From Candidatus Moraniibacteriota bacterium (lineage in GTDB: Bacteria; Patescibacteria; Paceibacteria; Moranbacterales; UBA2206), in contig JAUSNP010000001.1 in the NCBI GenBank assembly GCA_030645735.1, positions 8,850-72,849 on the forward strand: a stretch of 64,000 bases of DNA, read 5' to 3'. Shown piece after piece: positions 8,278 through 14,902 of this stretch (position 1 is its first letter; each line of letters opens with the position of its first letter). The notes under the pieces are model-generated. The model was given only the letters and a program-made list of their open reading frames with translations, did no database searches and was not told where the DNA came from. The translations under genes were made by a program, and so were the position numbers.

Positions 8278-9195
8278 ATGAATTACATTGTTCTCGCCAC
8301 GGTTGCATATTTTATGGTCGCTTTAGAAGTTATCCTAGATAAATTTTTGCTAAGCTCTAAGCGAATTTCTCATCCAGCCATCTATGCCTTTTATTCTGGT
8401 CTTTTGACCGCTTTTGTATTTTTCATGGTGCCATTTGGTTTTCACACGATGACGCCATATTTTGCCATGGTGAGCATCGTGACAGGAATTATTTTTACTT
8501 ATGGATTCTTGACCTTATTTTTTGCTATCAATAAAAGTGAAGCTAGTCGAGTGATGCCAGTGGTTGGAGCGGTTGTGCCATTGGTGACATTTGTTCTTTC
8601 TGGTAGTTTATTATCTGAATATTTAAATGGAGTGCAATTGGCCGGAGTGTTAGCTTTGATTGCTGGTGGACTTCTGATTTCTTTTGATTTTCCATTGAAA
8701 AACAAGAAGAAATTTTTTCATGGTTTTTATTATTCAATTTTGGCGGGTATTCTTTTTGCCATCGAAGTCACTTCTTTCAAATATTTGAGTGATAATTATA
8801 CTTTTGCCAATGTATTTATCTGGACGCGCTGGGGTGTGACCTTGGGAGCGTTGAGTTTGTTGCTCATTCCTCATTGGAGAAAAGTCATTTTGAATTCTTT
8901 CGGTAGTTTCAAAAATACTAAAAAAGAACATCATCAGACTGGAGGACTTTTTATTTTGAATAAAGTTTTGGGTGGCGCTGGATCAATTCTAACCAAAAAA
9001 GCTATCACTTTGGGTAGCGCGACCGTAGTGAGTGCCTTGGTTTCGACTGAATATGTTTTTATTCTATTGATTGGTTTGGTGATGTCATTCCATTTCCCAA
9101 GAATTTTCCAAGAGAAAGAAGATGTTTTAGGCATAACGCAAAAAATAGTTTCAATTTTGATTATTTCGCTAGGCGTAGTTCTCATATCTCGTTAA
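8278..9195 (+). CDS. EamA-family (DMT superfamily) membrane transporter
   Basis: The 305-residue, very hydrophobic protein has about ten TM helices in two EamA-like halves. Supporting segments include GFLTLFFAINKSEASRVMPVVGAVVPLVTFVLS in the first half and TLGSATVVSALVSTEYVFILLIG in the second. The family exports or imports small metabolites; the substrate cannot be told from sequence. The gene begins 10 bp after a miniature inverted repeat and has no Shine-Dalgarno. It is followed 19 bp later by a membrane-anchored glycosidase. Confidence 0.8.
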   Translation: MNYIVLATVAYFMVALEVILDKFLLSSKRISHPAIYAFYSGLLTAFVFFMVPFGFHTMTPYFAMVSIVTGIIFTYGFLTLFFAINKSEASRVMPVVGAVVPLVTFVLSGSLLSEYLNGVQLAGVLALIAGGLLISFDFPLKNKKKFFHGFYYSILAGILFAIEVTSFKYLSDNYTFANVFIWTRWGVTLGALSLLLIPHWRKVILNSFGSFKNTKKEHHQTGGLFILNKVLGGAGSILTKKAITLGSATVVSALVSTEYVFILLIGLVMSFHFPRIFQEKEDVLGITQKIVSILIISLGVVLISR

Positions 9196-9214
9196 AAATA
9201 AAATTCAATATAAA

Positions 9215-10231
9215 ATGGAGATTATAAAAAAAATATTAAAAGTCATCGGAATAATCCTGCTGAGTTTGTTTGGATTTATTCTGATAATGTTCGGCTATTT
9301 CAATCTACCGGCAGAAAATAATAACGATGGTGCCAAATTGGGCATGACTTTTTCCAGCACCTATTCATCCAGCATGGGTCTGGATTGGAAAGCTAATTAT
9401 ATCGCGATGTTGGATGATTTGCACATCAAAAAAATTCGCATTCCAGTTTATTGGGACATGGTAGAAATCAAAAAAGGCGATTATGATTTTTCGGATGTGG
9501 ATTGGCAATTGAATGAGGCTCGGAAAAGAAACGCTGAAATTATTTTAGCTATCGGTCAGAAAACTCCGCGTTGGCCAGAATGCAATGTTCCACAGTGGGT
9601 GAAAGAAGATGAGCAAAATAGAAAAGAAAGTCTTTTGGAATATGTGGCTGTTTCTATGAATCGCTATAAAAATGATCCAGTAGTGAAATATTGGCAAATC
9701 GAAAATGAACCATTTTTGCCATTTGGTATTTGTCCCAAACCGGACGCCAGTCTTTTGGACAGCGAATTGGCAGTGGCGCGCTCAATCGACAATACACGCC
9801 AAATCATAGTGACTGACAGTGGCGAATTGAGTTTGTGGGTGCAAGCGGCCAAGCGCGCCGACATTTTTGGCACCACGATGTATCGAACAATTTATAAAAA
9901 AGGCCTTGGCTATGTTGAATATCCAATCGGACCAAGATTTTTTCAATTCAAGCATGCAATAATCAAGCTGTTTGCGCACCAAAACAACGCCATTGTCATT
10001 GAACTGCAAGCCGAGCCATGGATCATGGGTTCTACAATAGATAATACATTGGAAGAACAATTCAAATCTATGAATCCAGAACAACTAGTGAGCAATGTTG
10101 AGTATGCCGAGAAAGTTAATTTCCCGCAGATATATTTATGGGGCGTGGAATGGTGGTATTGGTTGAAAGAAAAGCAAAATCATCCAGAACTTTGGAATAC
10201 GGCGCGTGACCTATATCTCAATCGACAATAA
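9215..10231 (+). CDS. Membrane-anchored clan GH-A glycoside hydrolase
   Basis: The 338-residue protein has an N-terminal TM anchor (residues ~8-28) and a TIM-barrel domain. The acid/base Glu is in YWQIENEPF (about E165); the nucleophile is in VIELQAEPW (E263 or E267). The segments HIKKIRIPVYWDMVEIKKGDYDF and AEIILAIGQKTPRWPEC resemble GH5/GH39/GH42-like enzymes. The exact family is uncertain. The anchor places the catalytic domain outside, so it may trim extracellular or host polysaccharide, complementing the cytoplasmic GH1 upstream. A terminator follows. Confidence 0.75.
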   Translation: MEIIKKILKVIGIILLSLFGFILIMFGYFNLPAENNNDGAKLGMTFSSTYSSSMGLDWKANYIAMLDDLHIKKIRIPVYWDMVEIKKGDYDFSDVDWQLNEARKRNAEIILAIGQKTPRWPECNVPQWVKEDEQNRKESLLEYVAVSMNRYKNDPVVKYWQIENEPFLPFGICPKPDASLLDSELAVARSIDNTRQIIVTDSGELSLWVQAAKRADIFGTTMYRTIYKKGLGYVEYPIGPRFFQFKHAIIKLFAHQNNAIVIELQAEPWIMGSTIDNTLEEQFKSMNPEQLVSNVEYAEKVNFPQIYLWGVEWWYWLKEKQNHPELWNTARDLYLNRQ

Positions 10232-10256
10232 ACTTCCAAGAATTGAAAATACGGCT

Positions 10257-10286
10257 AAAGACCACCTTTAAGAAGGGCGGTCTTTT
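10257..10286 (+). terminator. Rho-independent terminator
   Basis: AAAGACC.CC pairs with GG.GGTCTTT and is followed by a short T run, 26 bp after the glycosidase stop. Confidence 0.75.
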
Positions 10287-10453
10287 GTTGCTGATCTGAA
10301 TTAAGTTGACTCCTAGGGGCAAATTTGACCTCATAAGCTATCTGAGGGCTCAGCAACTGCCTTCGTTGGTTTTGGAATAAGTTTTGTTTATGGTACTATT
10401 TTGTTAGAGCCTGCTCATAATCTCATGTCTAGATAAATAGTATCTTTTCTTTT

Positions 10454-11122
10454 ATGTCTCGGGTTATTGTAGATATTGAAACAATTGGCAAGGATTTTGC
10501 GAGCTATGACCAAAAAAGTCAGGAGTATCTTTTGAAATATGCGCAGACTGAGGAGGAGCAGGAGGCAGTCAAAAAAAGTTTGGCCCTGCATGCTCTGACG
10601 GGCGAGGTGGTGACTATCGGTATGCTCAATCCTGACACGGGCAAAGGCGTGATGCTCTTTCAAAGCAAGGGTGAAGTCATTGAGGATTTTTCCGAAGATG
10701 GACTTTTCTATGAAGCTGGCACAGAGAAAGAGTTATTGGAAAAATTTTGGGACATGGTGAAGACATACAAGCAAATAATCACTTTCAATGGTCGCAATTT
10801 TGACATTCCGTTTTTGATGACACGCAGTGCCATCAATGGCGTGCGAGTGTCGCGCAACTTCATGGGCTATCGCTACAATCCGAAAGAACATTGTGATTTG
10901 ATGGAGCAATTGACCTTCTATGGGGCGACTCGCAAATTCAATCTGGATTTTTATGCCAAATCCTTCGGCATCAAGAGTTCCAAAGATGAAGGCATCGACG
11001 GTTCGATGGTAGGTGAGTTGTATAAACAAAAGAGATATTTGGATGTGGCGCGCTATTGTCATCGTGATCTTCTGACAACCAAAGGTTTGTATGAATATTG
11101 GGATAAATATTTGAGTTTTTAG
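10454..11122 (+). CDS. Predicted 3'-5' exonuclease, DEDD/RNase H-like fold (PolB-like)
   Basis: The 222-residue protein carries Exo I (VIVDIET), Exo II (ITFNGRNFDIPFL) and Exo III (YCHRDLLTT) motifs, giving the four acidic residues of a DEDD nuclease. It resembles the family of predicted PolB-like 3'-5' exonucleases. There is no polymerase domain, so a stand-alone role in proofreading, repair or RNA trimming is likely. It starts about 60 nt after a possible promoter (TTGGAA-N16-TACTAT). Substrate is not determinable. Confidence 0.8.
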   Translation: MSRVIVDIETIGKDFASYDQKSQEYLLKYAQTEEEQEAVKKSLALHALTGEVVTIGMLNPDTGKGVMLFQSKGEVIEDFSEDGLFYEAGTEKELLEKFWDMVKTYKQIITFNGRNFDIPFLMTRSAINGVRVSRNFMGYRYNPKEHCDLMEQLTFYGATRKFNLDFYAKSFGIKSSKDEGIDGSMVGELYKQKRYLDVARYCHRDLLTTKGLYEYWDKYLSF

Positions 11123-11131
11123 AATTAGCAT

Positions 11132-11210
11132 TGTCATTCCCGTGGAAACGGGAATCCAGTCACACAGCATTAAGTTTCTACACTAGATTCCCGCCTACGC
11201 GGGAATGACA
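11132..11210. repeat. TGTCATTCC-type miniature inverted-repeat element, copy 2
   Basis: Perfect terminal repeats TGTCATTCCCG / CGGGAATGACA enclose hairpins CCCGTGGAAACGGG and CCCGCCTACGCGGG. The last bases supply an in-frame ATG (11205) just upstream of the methyltransferase gene. Confidence 0.85.
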
Positions 11211-11219
11211 AATAAAAAA

Positions 11220-11705
11220 ATGAAAGGCAAAGAATTATATATCATCGCGCACAACATTCGCAGTGCTCACAATGTGGGGGCGATTTTTCGTTCCAGCGAT
11301 GGAGCGGGGGTGGATAAGATTTTTTTGAGTGGTTATTCACAACGACCAGCATCAGCTGATAAGCAAGATCTGGTGAAACCAGAAAAGATGTTGGCCAAAA
11401 CGGCACTGGGCGCTGAGTTGAGTGTGGCTTGGGAAGGCGCTGATGATCTAGTCAAGCTTATTAATAAACTGAAAAAAGAAGGCGTGCAGATTGTGGCTCT
11501 AGAAAAAACTGAAGGCAGTGTAGATATTCGCAAATTCCAGCCAACCTTTCCGATGGCCTTGATTTTGGGACACGAAGTGGATGGTGTGAAAGATGAGGTT
11601 TTGCAATTGTGCGACGCCGTGATTGAAATCCCGATGCGCGGACAGAAAGAATCCCTGAATGTTTCCGTGGCCACAGGCATCGCGATTTATGAATTGCTTG
11701 GATAA
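11220..11705 (+). CDS. SpoU/TrmH-family RNA 2'-O-methyltransferase
   Basis: The 161-residue SPOUT-class protein has the three SpoU motifs: HNIRSAHNVGAIFRSSDGAG, LILGHEVDGV and IPMRGQKESLNVSVATGI. It is a short TrmL/TrmH-like enzyme without an extra RNA-binding domain, expected to methylate a ribose 2'-OH in tRNA or rRNA using SAM, with a trefoil-knot dimer. ATG 11220 is preferred; the in-frame ATG at 11205 belongs to the end of a mobile inverted repeat. Confidence 0.88.
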   Translation: MKGKELYIIAHNIRSAHNVGAIFRSSDGAGVDKIFLSGYSQRPASADKQDLVKPEKMLAKTALGAELSVAWEGADDLVKLINKLKKEGVQIVALEKTEGSVDIRKFQPTFPMALILGHEVDGVKDEVLQLCDAVIEIPMRGQKESLNVSVATGIAIYELLG

Positions 11706-11708
11706 TGG

Positions 11709-11714
11709 TATAAT
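11709..11714 (+). promoter_or_regulatory. -10 box of a probable leaderless promoter (HAD gene)
   Basis: TATAAT ends 6 nt before the ATG at 11721; the -35 at 11686-11691 (TTTATG) is weak. Transcription would start at or next to the ATG. Confidence 0.55.
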
Positions 11715-11720
11715 AATACT

Positions 11721-12416
11721 ATGAATAATAAAAAGAATAAATTGGCGGTATTTGATATTGATGGTACGATTTTTCGCAAAAATCTGGCTTTTGAGTTGAT
11801 CAATGAATTAGCCTGGCGGGGGATTTTCAAAAAAGAAGTGCGGTCAGAACTTGTACGGCATTATAGTAATTGGCTGGATCACAAAGGTACTTATGAAGAT
11901 TATCGCAAAGCTCTGGTAGCCTTGTATGCGGACAATATTAAAGGATGCAAAAGGGAGGATGTTCTGAAAGCTGCTAAGGGTGTTATGCCTTTCTATCAAG
12001 ATCGAACCTATGTTTTTGCTGAGAATTTGATCAAGAAATTGAAAGCGGAAAATTACAATATCATTGCCGTATCTGGTTCACCAAGTGAAATTGTAGAAGA
12101 ATATAATAAACACTTGAAGTTTGACGCGGTTTTTGGTTCAGTTTATGAAACTGATGCAGGTGATATTTACACAGGAGGTGCAGTTTTTGAGCCAACCAAA
12201 GGTAAGAGTCAGGTAGTCAGACAATATTTAACTGAAAATAATCTAACTCTGGAAGGCTCTTACGGAATTGGTGATACTGAATCAGACGCTTCAGTTTTGG
12301 AAATTGTGGAAAATCCAATTGCCTTCAATCCGAATTCCAATCTAAAGGAAATTGCGCAAGCCAAGGGTTGGAAAATCATCGTGGAGAAAAAGGATGTTAT
12401 TTATGAAATAAAATAA
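11721..12416 (+). CDS. HAD-superfamily IB phosphatase (SerB-like)
   Basis: The 231-residue protein has motif I AVFDIDGTIF, motif II IAVSGSPSEIVEEY and motif III IGDTESDASVLE, plus the helical cap typical of subfamily IB (phosphoserine phosphatase-like). It is cytoplasmic. The substrate could be phosphoserine or another small phosphate ester. Predicted to be translated from a leaderless mRNA. The 62-residue membrane protein follows 7 bp later. Confidence 0.85.
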   Translation: MNNKKNKLAVFDIDGTIFRKNLAFELINELAWRGIFKKEVRSELVRHYSNWLDHKGTYEDYRKALVALYADNIKGCKREDVLKAAKGVMPFYQDRTYVFAENLIKKLKAENYNIIAVSGSPSEIVEEYNKHLKFDAVFGSVYETDAGDIYTGGAVFEPTKGKSQVVRQYLTENNLTLEGSYGIGDTESDASVLEIVENPIAFNPNSNLKEIAQAKGWKIIVEKKDVIYEIK

Positions 12417-12423
12417 AAAATTT

Positions 12424-12612
12424 ATGACACTAATATTATTAATCATTGGTTTTATATTATTCGGTCTTATCTGGTTGTTTGTGGAACTTGTAACGGCCAA
12501 AAGTCTCAACGATTTTTTGGATGAAAAAATCATGCGCAGGATGAAATGGCTGTGGTTGCCAGTCTATGCGTTGTGGCGGATGTCCAAAGAAGTTATTTTC
12601 AATAAAAAATAA
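12424..12612 (+). CDS. Small membrane protein of unknown function
   Basis: The 62-residue ORF has one strong TM helix (LILLIIGFILFGLIWLFVELV) and an amphipathic basic C-terminus. It is 7 bp after the HAD phosphatase and just before a terminator, so it is probably co-transcribed. I do not recognise a family. It has the AAATTTATG start context shared by many genes here. Confidence 0.6.
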   Translation: MTLILLIIGFILFGLIWLFVELVTAKSLNDFLDEKIMRRMKWLWLPVYALWRMSKEVIFNKK

Positions 12613-12624
12613 AATATGCAGCAT

Positions 12625-12659
12625 AAAAAAACTCTCAGATTTCTCTGAGAGTTTTTTTT
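12625..12659. terminator. Bidirectional terminator between convergent operons
   Basis: AAAAAACTCTCAGA pairs with TCTGAGAGTTTTTT around a short loop. It closes the plus-strand HAD operon and the minus-strand infC-rpmI-rplT operon. Confidence 0.9.
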
Positions 12660-12672
12660 GTTATCGAAAGAT

Positions 12673-13017
12673 TTACTTGACCTTCTCGATGAATTTTGCA
12701 AATACGGCTGGATTCTCCATAGCCATTTGTGACAAAACTTTTCGGTCTACTTCAATTTTCTTGTCAGACATAGTCTTGATTAGGATACTGTATTTCATAC
12801 CCAGTTCACGAACTGCAGTATTAAGTCGAGTGATCCACAGTCTGCGCATTGAGCGTTTCTTGGCTCGTCGGTCACGATAGGCGTAGGCACCAGCCTTGAT
12901 CAAGGCTTGTTTAGCTGAGCGATAGAGGGAACTTCTTTTCCATCGATATCCACTCGCGTCTTCCAAGACATTCTTTCTGCGTTTTGAAGCGGCTACTCCG
13001 CGTTTTACTCTTGTCAT
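12673..13017 (-). CDS. rplT: 50S ribosomal protein L20
   Basis: The 114 residues match L20 from end to end: TRVKRGVAASKRRKNVL, RSSLYRSAKQALIKAG, RRAKKRSMRRLWITRLN. L20 binds 23S rRNA early in 50S assembly and in many bacteria represses its own infC-rpmI-rplT operon. It lies 37 bp after rpmI at the end of the operon, before a terminator. Confidence 0.98.
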   Translation of the reverse strand: MTRVKRGVAASKRRKNVLEDASGYRWKRSSLYRSAKQALIKAGAYAYRDRRAKKRSMRRLWITRLNTAVRELGMKYSILIKTMSDKKIEVDRKVLSQMAMENPAVFAKFIEKVK

Positions 13018-13054
13018 AGTATTAGTATAAAAAAATCATTATTTAACTTGGGTA

Positions 13055-13264
13055 TTAGCGTTGGGCGCTTTTGCTTGGCAAACCTCGCAACATGTTCGCT
13101 TCATCAGCTTTGAAGAGTCGCACATCACCTTGCTTGGCCATTCCTTCTCGTCCAGTTTCCTTGCGATTGTAATGGTTGTGTCCGGTGATTCGGCGAGTAA
13201 CTTTTCCACTGCCAGTCACTTTGACTCTTTTCTTCACAGCTTTTCTTGTTTTTAATTTTGGCAT
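13055..13264 (-). CDS. rpmI: 50S ribosomal protein L35
   Basis: The 69-residue basic protein has the L35 signature MPKLKTRKAVKKRVKVTGSG with ITGHNHYNRKE and a C-terminal RLFKADEANMLRGLP. It is the middle gene of infC-rpmI-rplT. The gap from infC (13265-13378) is filled with a TAACTAG-type palindromic repeat that could shape translation or attenuation of rpmI-rplT. Confidence 0.97.
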   Translation of the reverse strand: MPKLKTRKAVKKRVKVTGSGKVTRRITGHNHYNRKETGREGMAKQGDVRLFKADEANMLRGLPSKSAQR

Positions 13265-13271
13265 ATATTTT

Positions 13272-13376
13272 ATAACTCGTAACTAGTAACTCGTAACTAG
13301 TAATTGGAGCGTCATCTTATTAATTGGCTTATTTATAATCTATGCTAGTTACTGATTACCAGTTACTAGTTACTTG
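13272..13376. repeat. TAACTAG/TAACTCG heptad palindromic repeat (infC-rpmI gap)
   Basis: Four to five 7-nt units (TAACTCG, TAACTAG) on one side and the reverse-complement units (CTAGTTA, CAGTTAC) on the other form a hairpin about 105 nt long. The same heptad recurs inside leuS at 46368-46395. Confidence 0.8.
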
Positions 13377-13378
13377 TT

Positions 13379-13939
13379 TTATACTTCTGGCGTTAGCACT
13401 GCATTAAAGCCACTGGGATATCTTTTCACTTCCTGATCAAGCTTATAAGGGACAGTGATGATTTTCAAGAAATCTTCAAGGTTCTTTCGGGCTAGATCTT
13501 GGTGAGCTTTTTCTCGGCCACGCAAGAAAATTTCAACTTTCACTTTCTGACCTTTTTTGAGAAATTTTTCAGCCATATCTTTCTTGACTTCCAAATCGTG
13601 AGTGTCAGTTCGGAAACCAATACGAATTCCTTTGACATCAATTTTTTTCTGTTTGGCTTTGTTAACTCGATCAAGTCTGGATTGTTGATATTGATATTTG
13701 CCATAGTCCATGATTTTGCAAACCGGCGGCTTGGCCATCGGTGCAATTTCCACTAGGTCCAAATCTTGTTCGCGAGCAACTTGCAAGGCATCAAACGGAG
13801 TCATGACTCCAAGTTGATTTCCCGCATCGTCGATTACGCGAATTTGTGGAACCCTAATGTATTCATTTATTCTGGTAAGCGGACCTTTTTTTACGAACGG
13901 CCGCTTGGTTGGTACTCTTCTAATAGTTTTGATATTAAT
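13379..13939 (-). CDS. infC: Translation initiation factor IF-3, non-canonical start codon
   Basis: IF3 N- and C-domains are clear: LTRINEYIRVPQIRVIDD, LDLVEIAPMAKPPVCKIMDYGKYQYQQ, IRIGFRTDTHDLEVK, KVEIFLRGRE. The first ATG (13804) lies inside the N-domain. Upstream the frame stays open through the linker/N-domain and contains no ATG, GTG or TTG before the tmRNA 3' end. Initiation must use AUU or AUC: candidates are ATT 13939, ATC 13933 and ATT 13924. I give 13939 (186 aa). AUU/AUC start codons are a known infC feature that lets IF3 repress its own synthesis. Confidence 0.93.
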   Translation of the reverse strand: MNIKTIRRVPTKRPFVKKGPLTRINEYIRVPQIRVIDDAGNQLGVMTPFDALQVAREQDLDLVEIAPMAKPPVCKIMDYGKYQYQQSRLDRVNKAKQKKIDVKGIRIGFRTDTHDLEVKKDMAEKFLKKGQKVKVEIFLRGREKAHQDLARKNLEDFLKIITVPYKLDQEVKRYPSGFNAVLTPEV

Positions 13940-13948
13940 TATTATTTG

Positions 13949-14360
13949 TGGAGATGGCGAGAATCGAACTCGCGTCCAAAATCATTCATCTAAAACAATC
14001 TACAAGCGTAGTCTATCCGTTTGATTCGATTAAAAAGTGGAGGATAGACAAAACCTTTTCAATCTATTGCTAATGTAGTTTTATCGAAGTGACTTAGAAA
14101 ATATCAGATCGACTATCCTGATGTTTTGACACCGAGATCCATCTATCAGGAGTTGATGGTTCGATGACTACTGCGATAAGGCCTGTAAGGCGATATTTAG
14201 GCAATAGCAACCGCAAAATTTGAAGTAAATGCTTGCGCAAATACTGATTTCGCTTTTGTTATGAAGTTTGCACTTATAACTTTGATACAAATTTAACGAG
14301 TAATTATCATCCTCGGCTTGCATATTTTAAACGTACGACCTGTCGAAACCAAACATCCCC
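13949..14360 (-). ncRNA. ssrA: Transfer-messenger RNA (tmRNA)
   Basis: The 5' end GGGGATGTTTGGTTTCGAC pairs as acceptor stem with CATCTCC at the 3' end (13950-13956). The T-arm GCGAGTTCGATTCTCGC is intact and the discriminator A is at 13949. The CCA tail is not encoded (CAA follows). The tag frame starts with resume codon GCA after TTATAAGT and runs 14271-14197, ending in TAA. It encodes 24 residues beginning ANFITKAK and ending NFAVAIA. The molecule rescues stalled ribosomes with SmpB, which is encoded 13 bp upstream. Confidence 0.95.
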
Positions 14361-14373
14361 AGAGGGGAACAGT

Positions 14374-14820
14374 CTAGTTGTTTTTTAGCTCTCTTTTGAT
14401 ATTTCTCTCGACTTCTCGCTTGCTGATTGTTTCGCGTTTGTCATATTTCTTTTTTCCTTTACCTACGCCAAATTCCAGCTTCAATAGTCGTTTCTTAGTA
14501 TACACTCGAATGGGTACCAATGTCAAGCCTTGGATACGCACTTTGCCCGTTAAATGCTTGATTTCCGATTTGCGTAGCAAAAGCTTCCTTGGCTGGGTCG
14601 GATCATAGTTTTTGATCTCGCCTGCTTGTTTGTAGGGAGTGATGTGGGCGTTGGTTAAATAGAGCTCGCCGCCTGCAACTGTCACAAAGCTTTCTTTGAG
14701 ACTGATATGGCCCATTTTGACCGATTTGACCTCAGCTCCAGTCAACACCAAGCCGGCCTCATATTTGTCTGAGATTTCATAATCGAAATTAGCGCGTTTG
14801 TTGTAGGCGAGTGTTGTCAT
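14374..14820 (-). CDS. smpB: tmRNA-binding protein SmpB
   Basis: The 148-residue protein shows the SmpB OB-fold pattern: YNKRANFDYEISDKYEAGLVL, GAEVKSVKMGHISLKESF, LYLTNAHITPYKQAG, and the basic tail KGKKKYDKRETISKRE that enters the mRNA channel. It lies directly upstream of ssrA on the same strand, so protein and RNA partners are genetically linked. A TATAAT box (19 nt before the ATG on the minus strand) is a candidate -10. Confidence 0.97.
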   Translation of the reverse strand: MTTLAYNKRANFDYEISDKYEAGLVLTGAEVKSVKMGHISLKESFVTVAGGELYLTNAHITPYKQAGEIKNYDPTQPRKLLLRKSEIKHLTGKVRIQGLTLVPIRVYTKKRLLKLEFGVGKGKKKYDKRETISKREVERNIKRELKNN

Positions 14821-14889
14821 ATATACAGCTTATCATTTAATTATAGGTTAATACAAGCGCCAAAGCTTTATTTTTTCAGCGGGATAGGT

Positions 14890-14895
14890 TAGAAT
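14890..14895 (+). promoter_or_regulatory. -10 box of a probable leaderless promoter (argS)
   Basis: TAGAAT ends 7 nt before the argS ATG at 14903; the -35 (TTTATT, 14867-14872) is weak. Confidence 0.5.
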
Positions 14896-14902
14896 TAGAA
14901 GT

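Noticed and set aside
12566..12880. 104-codon plus-strand open frame
   Set aside because: It overlaps the terminator and antisense of rplT; no start signals.
13272..13376. Short direct repeats as a CRISPR array
   Set aside because: Units are 7 nt without spacers and are arranged head-to-head; no cas gene is present.
13805..13951. Truncated or frameshifted infC
   Set aside because: The frame is open with conserved IF3 residues upstream of the first ATG; a non-canonical start explains it.
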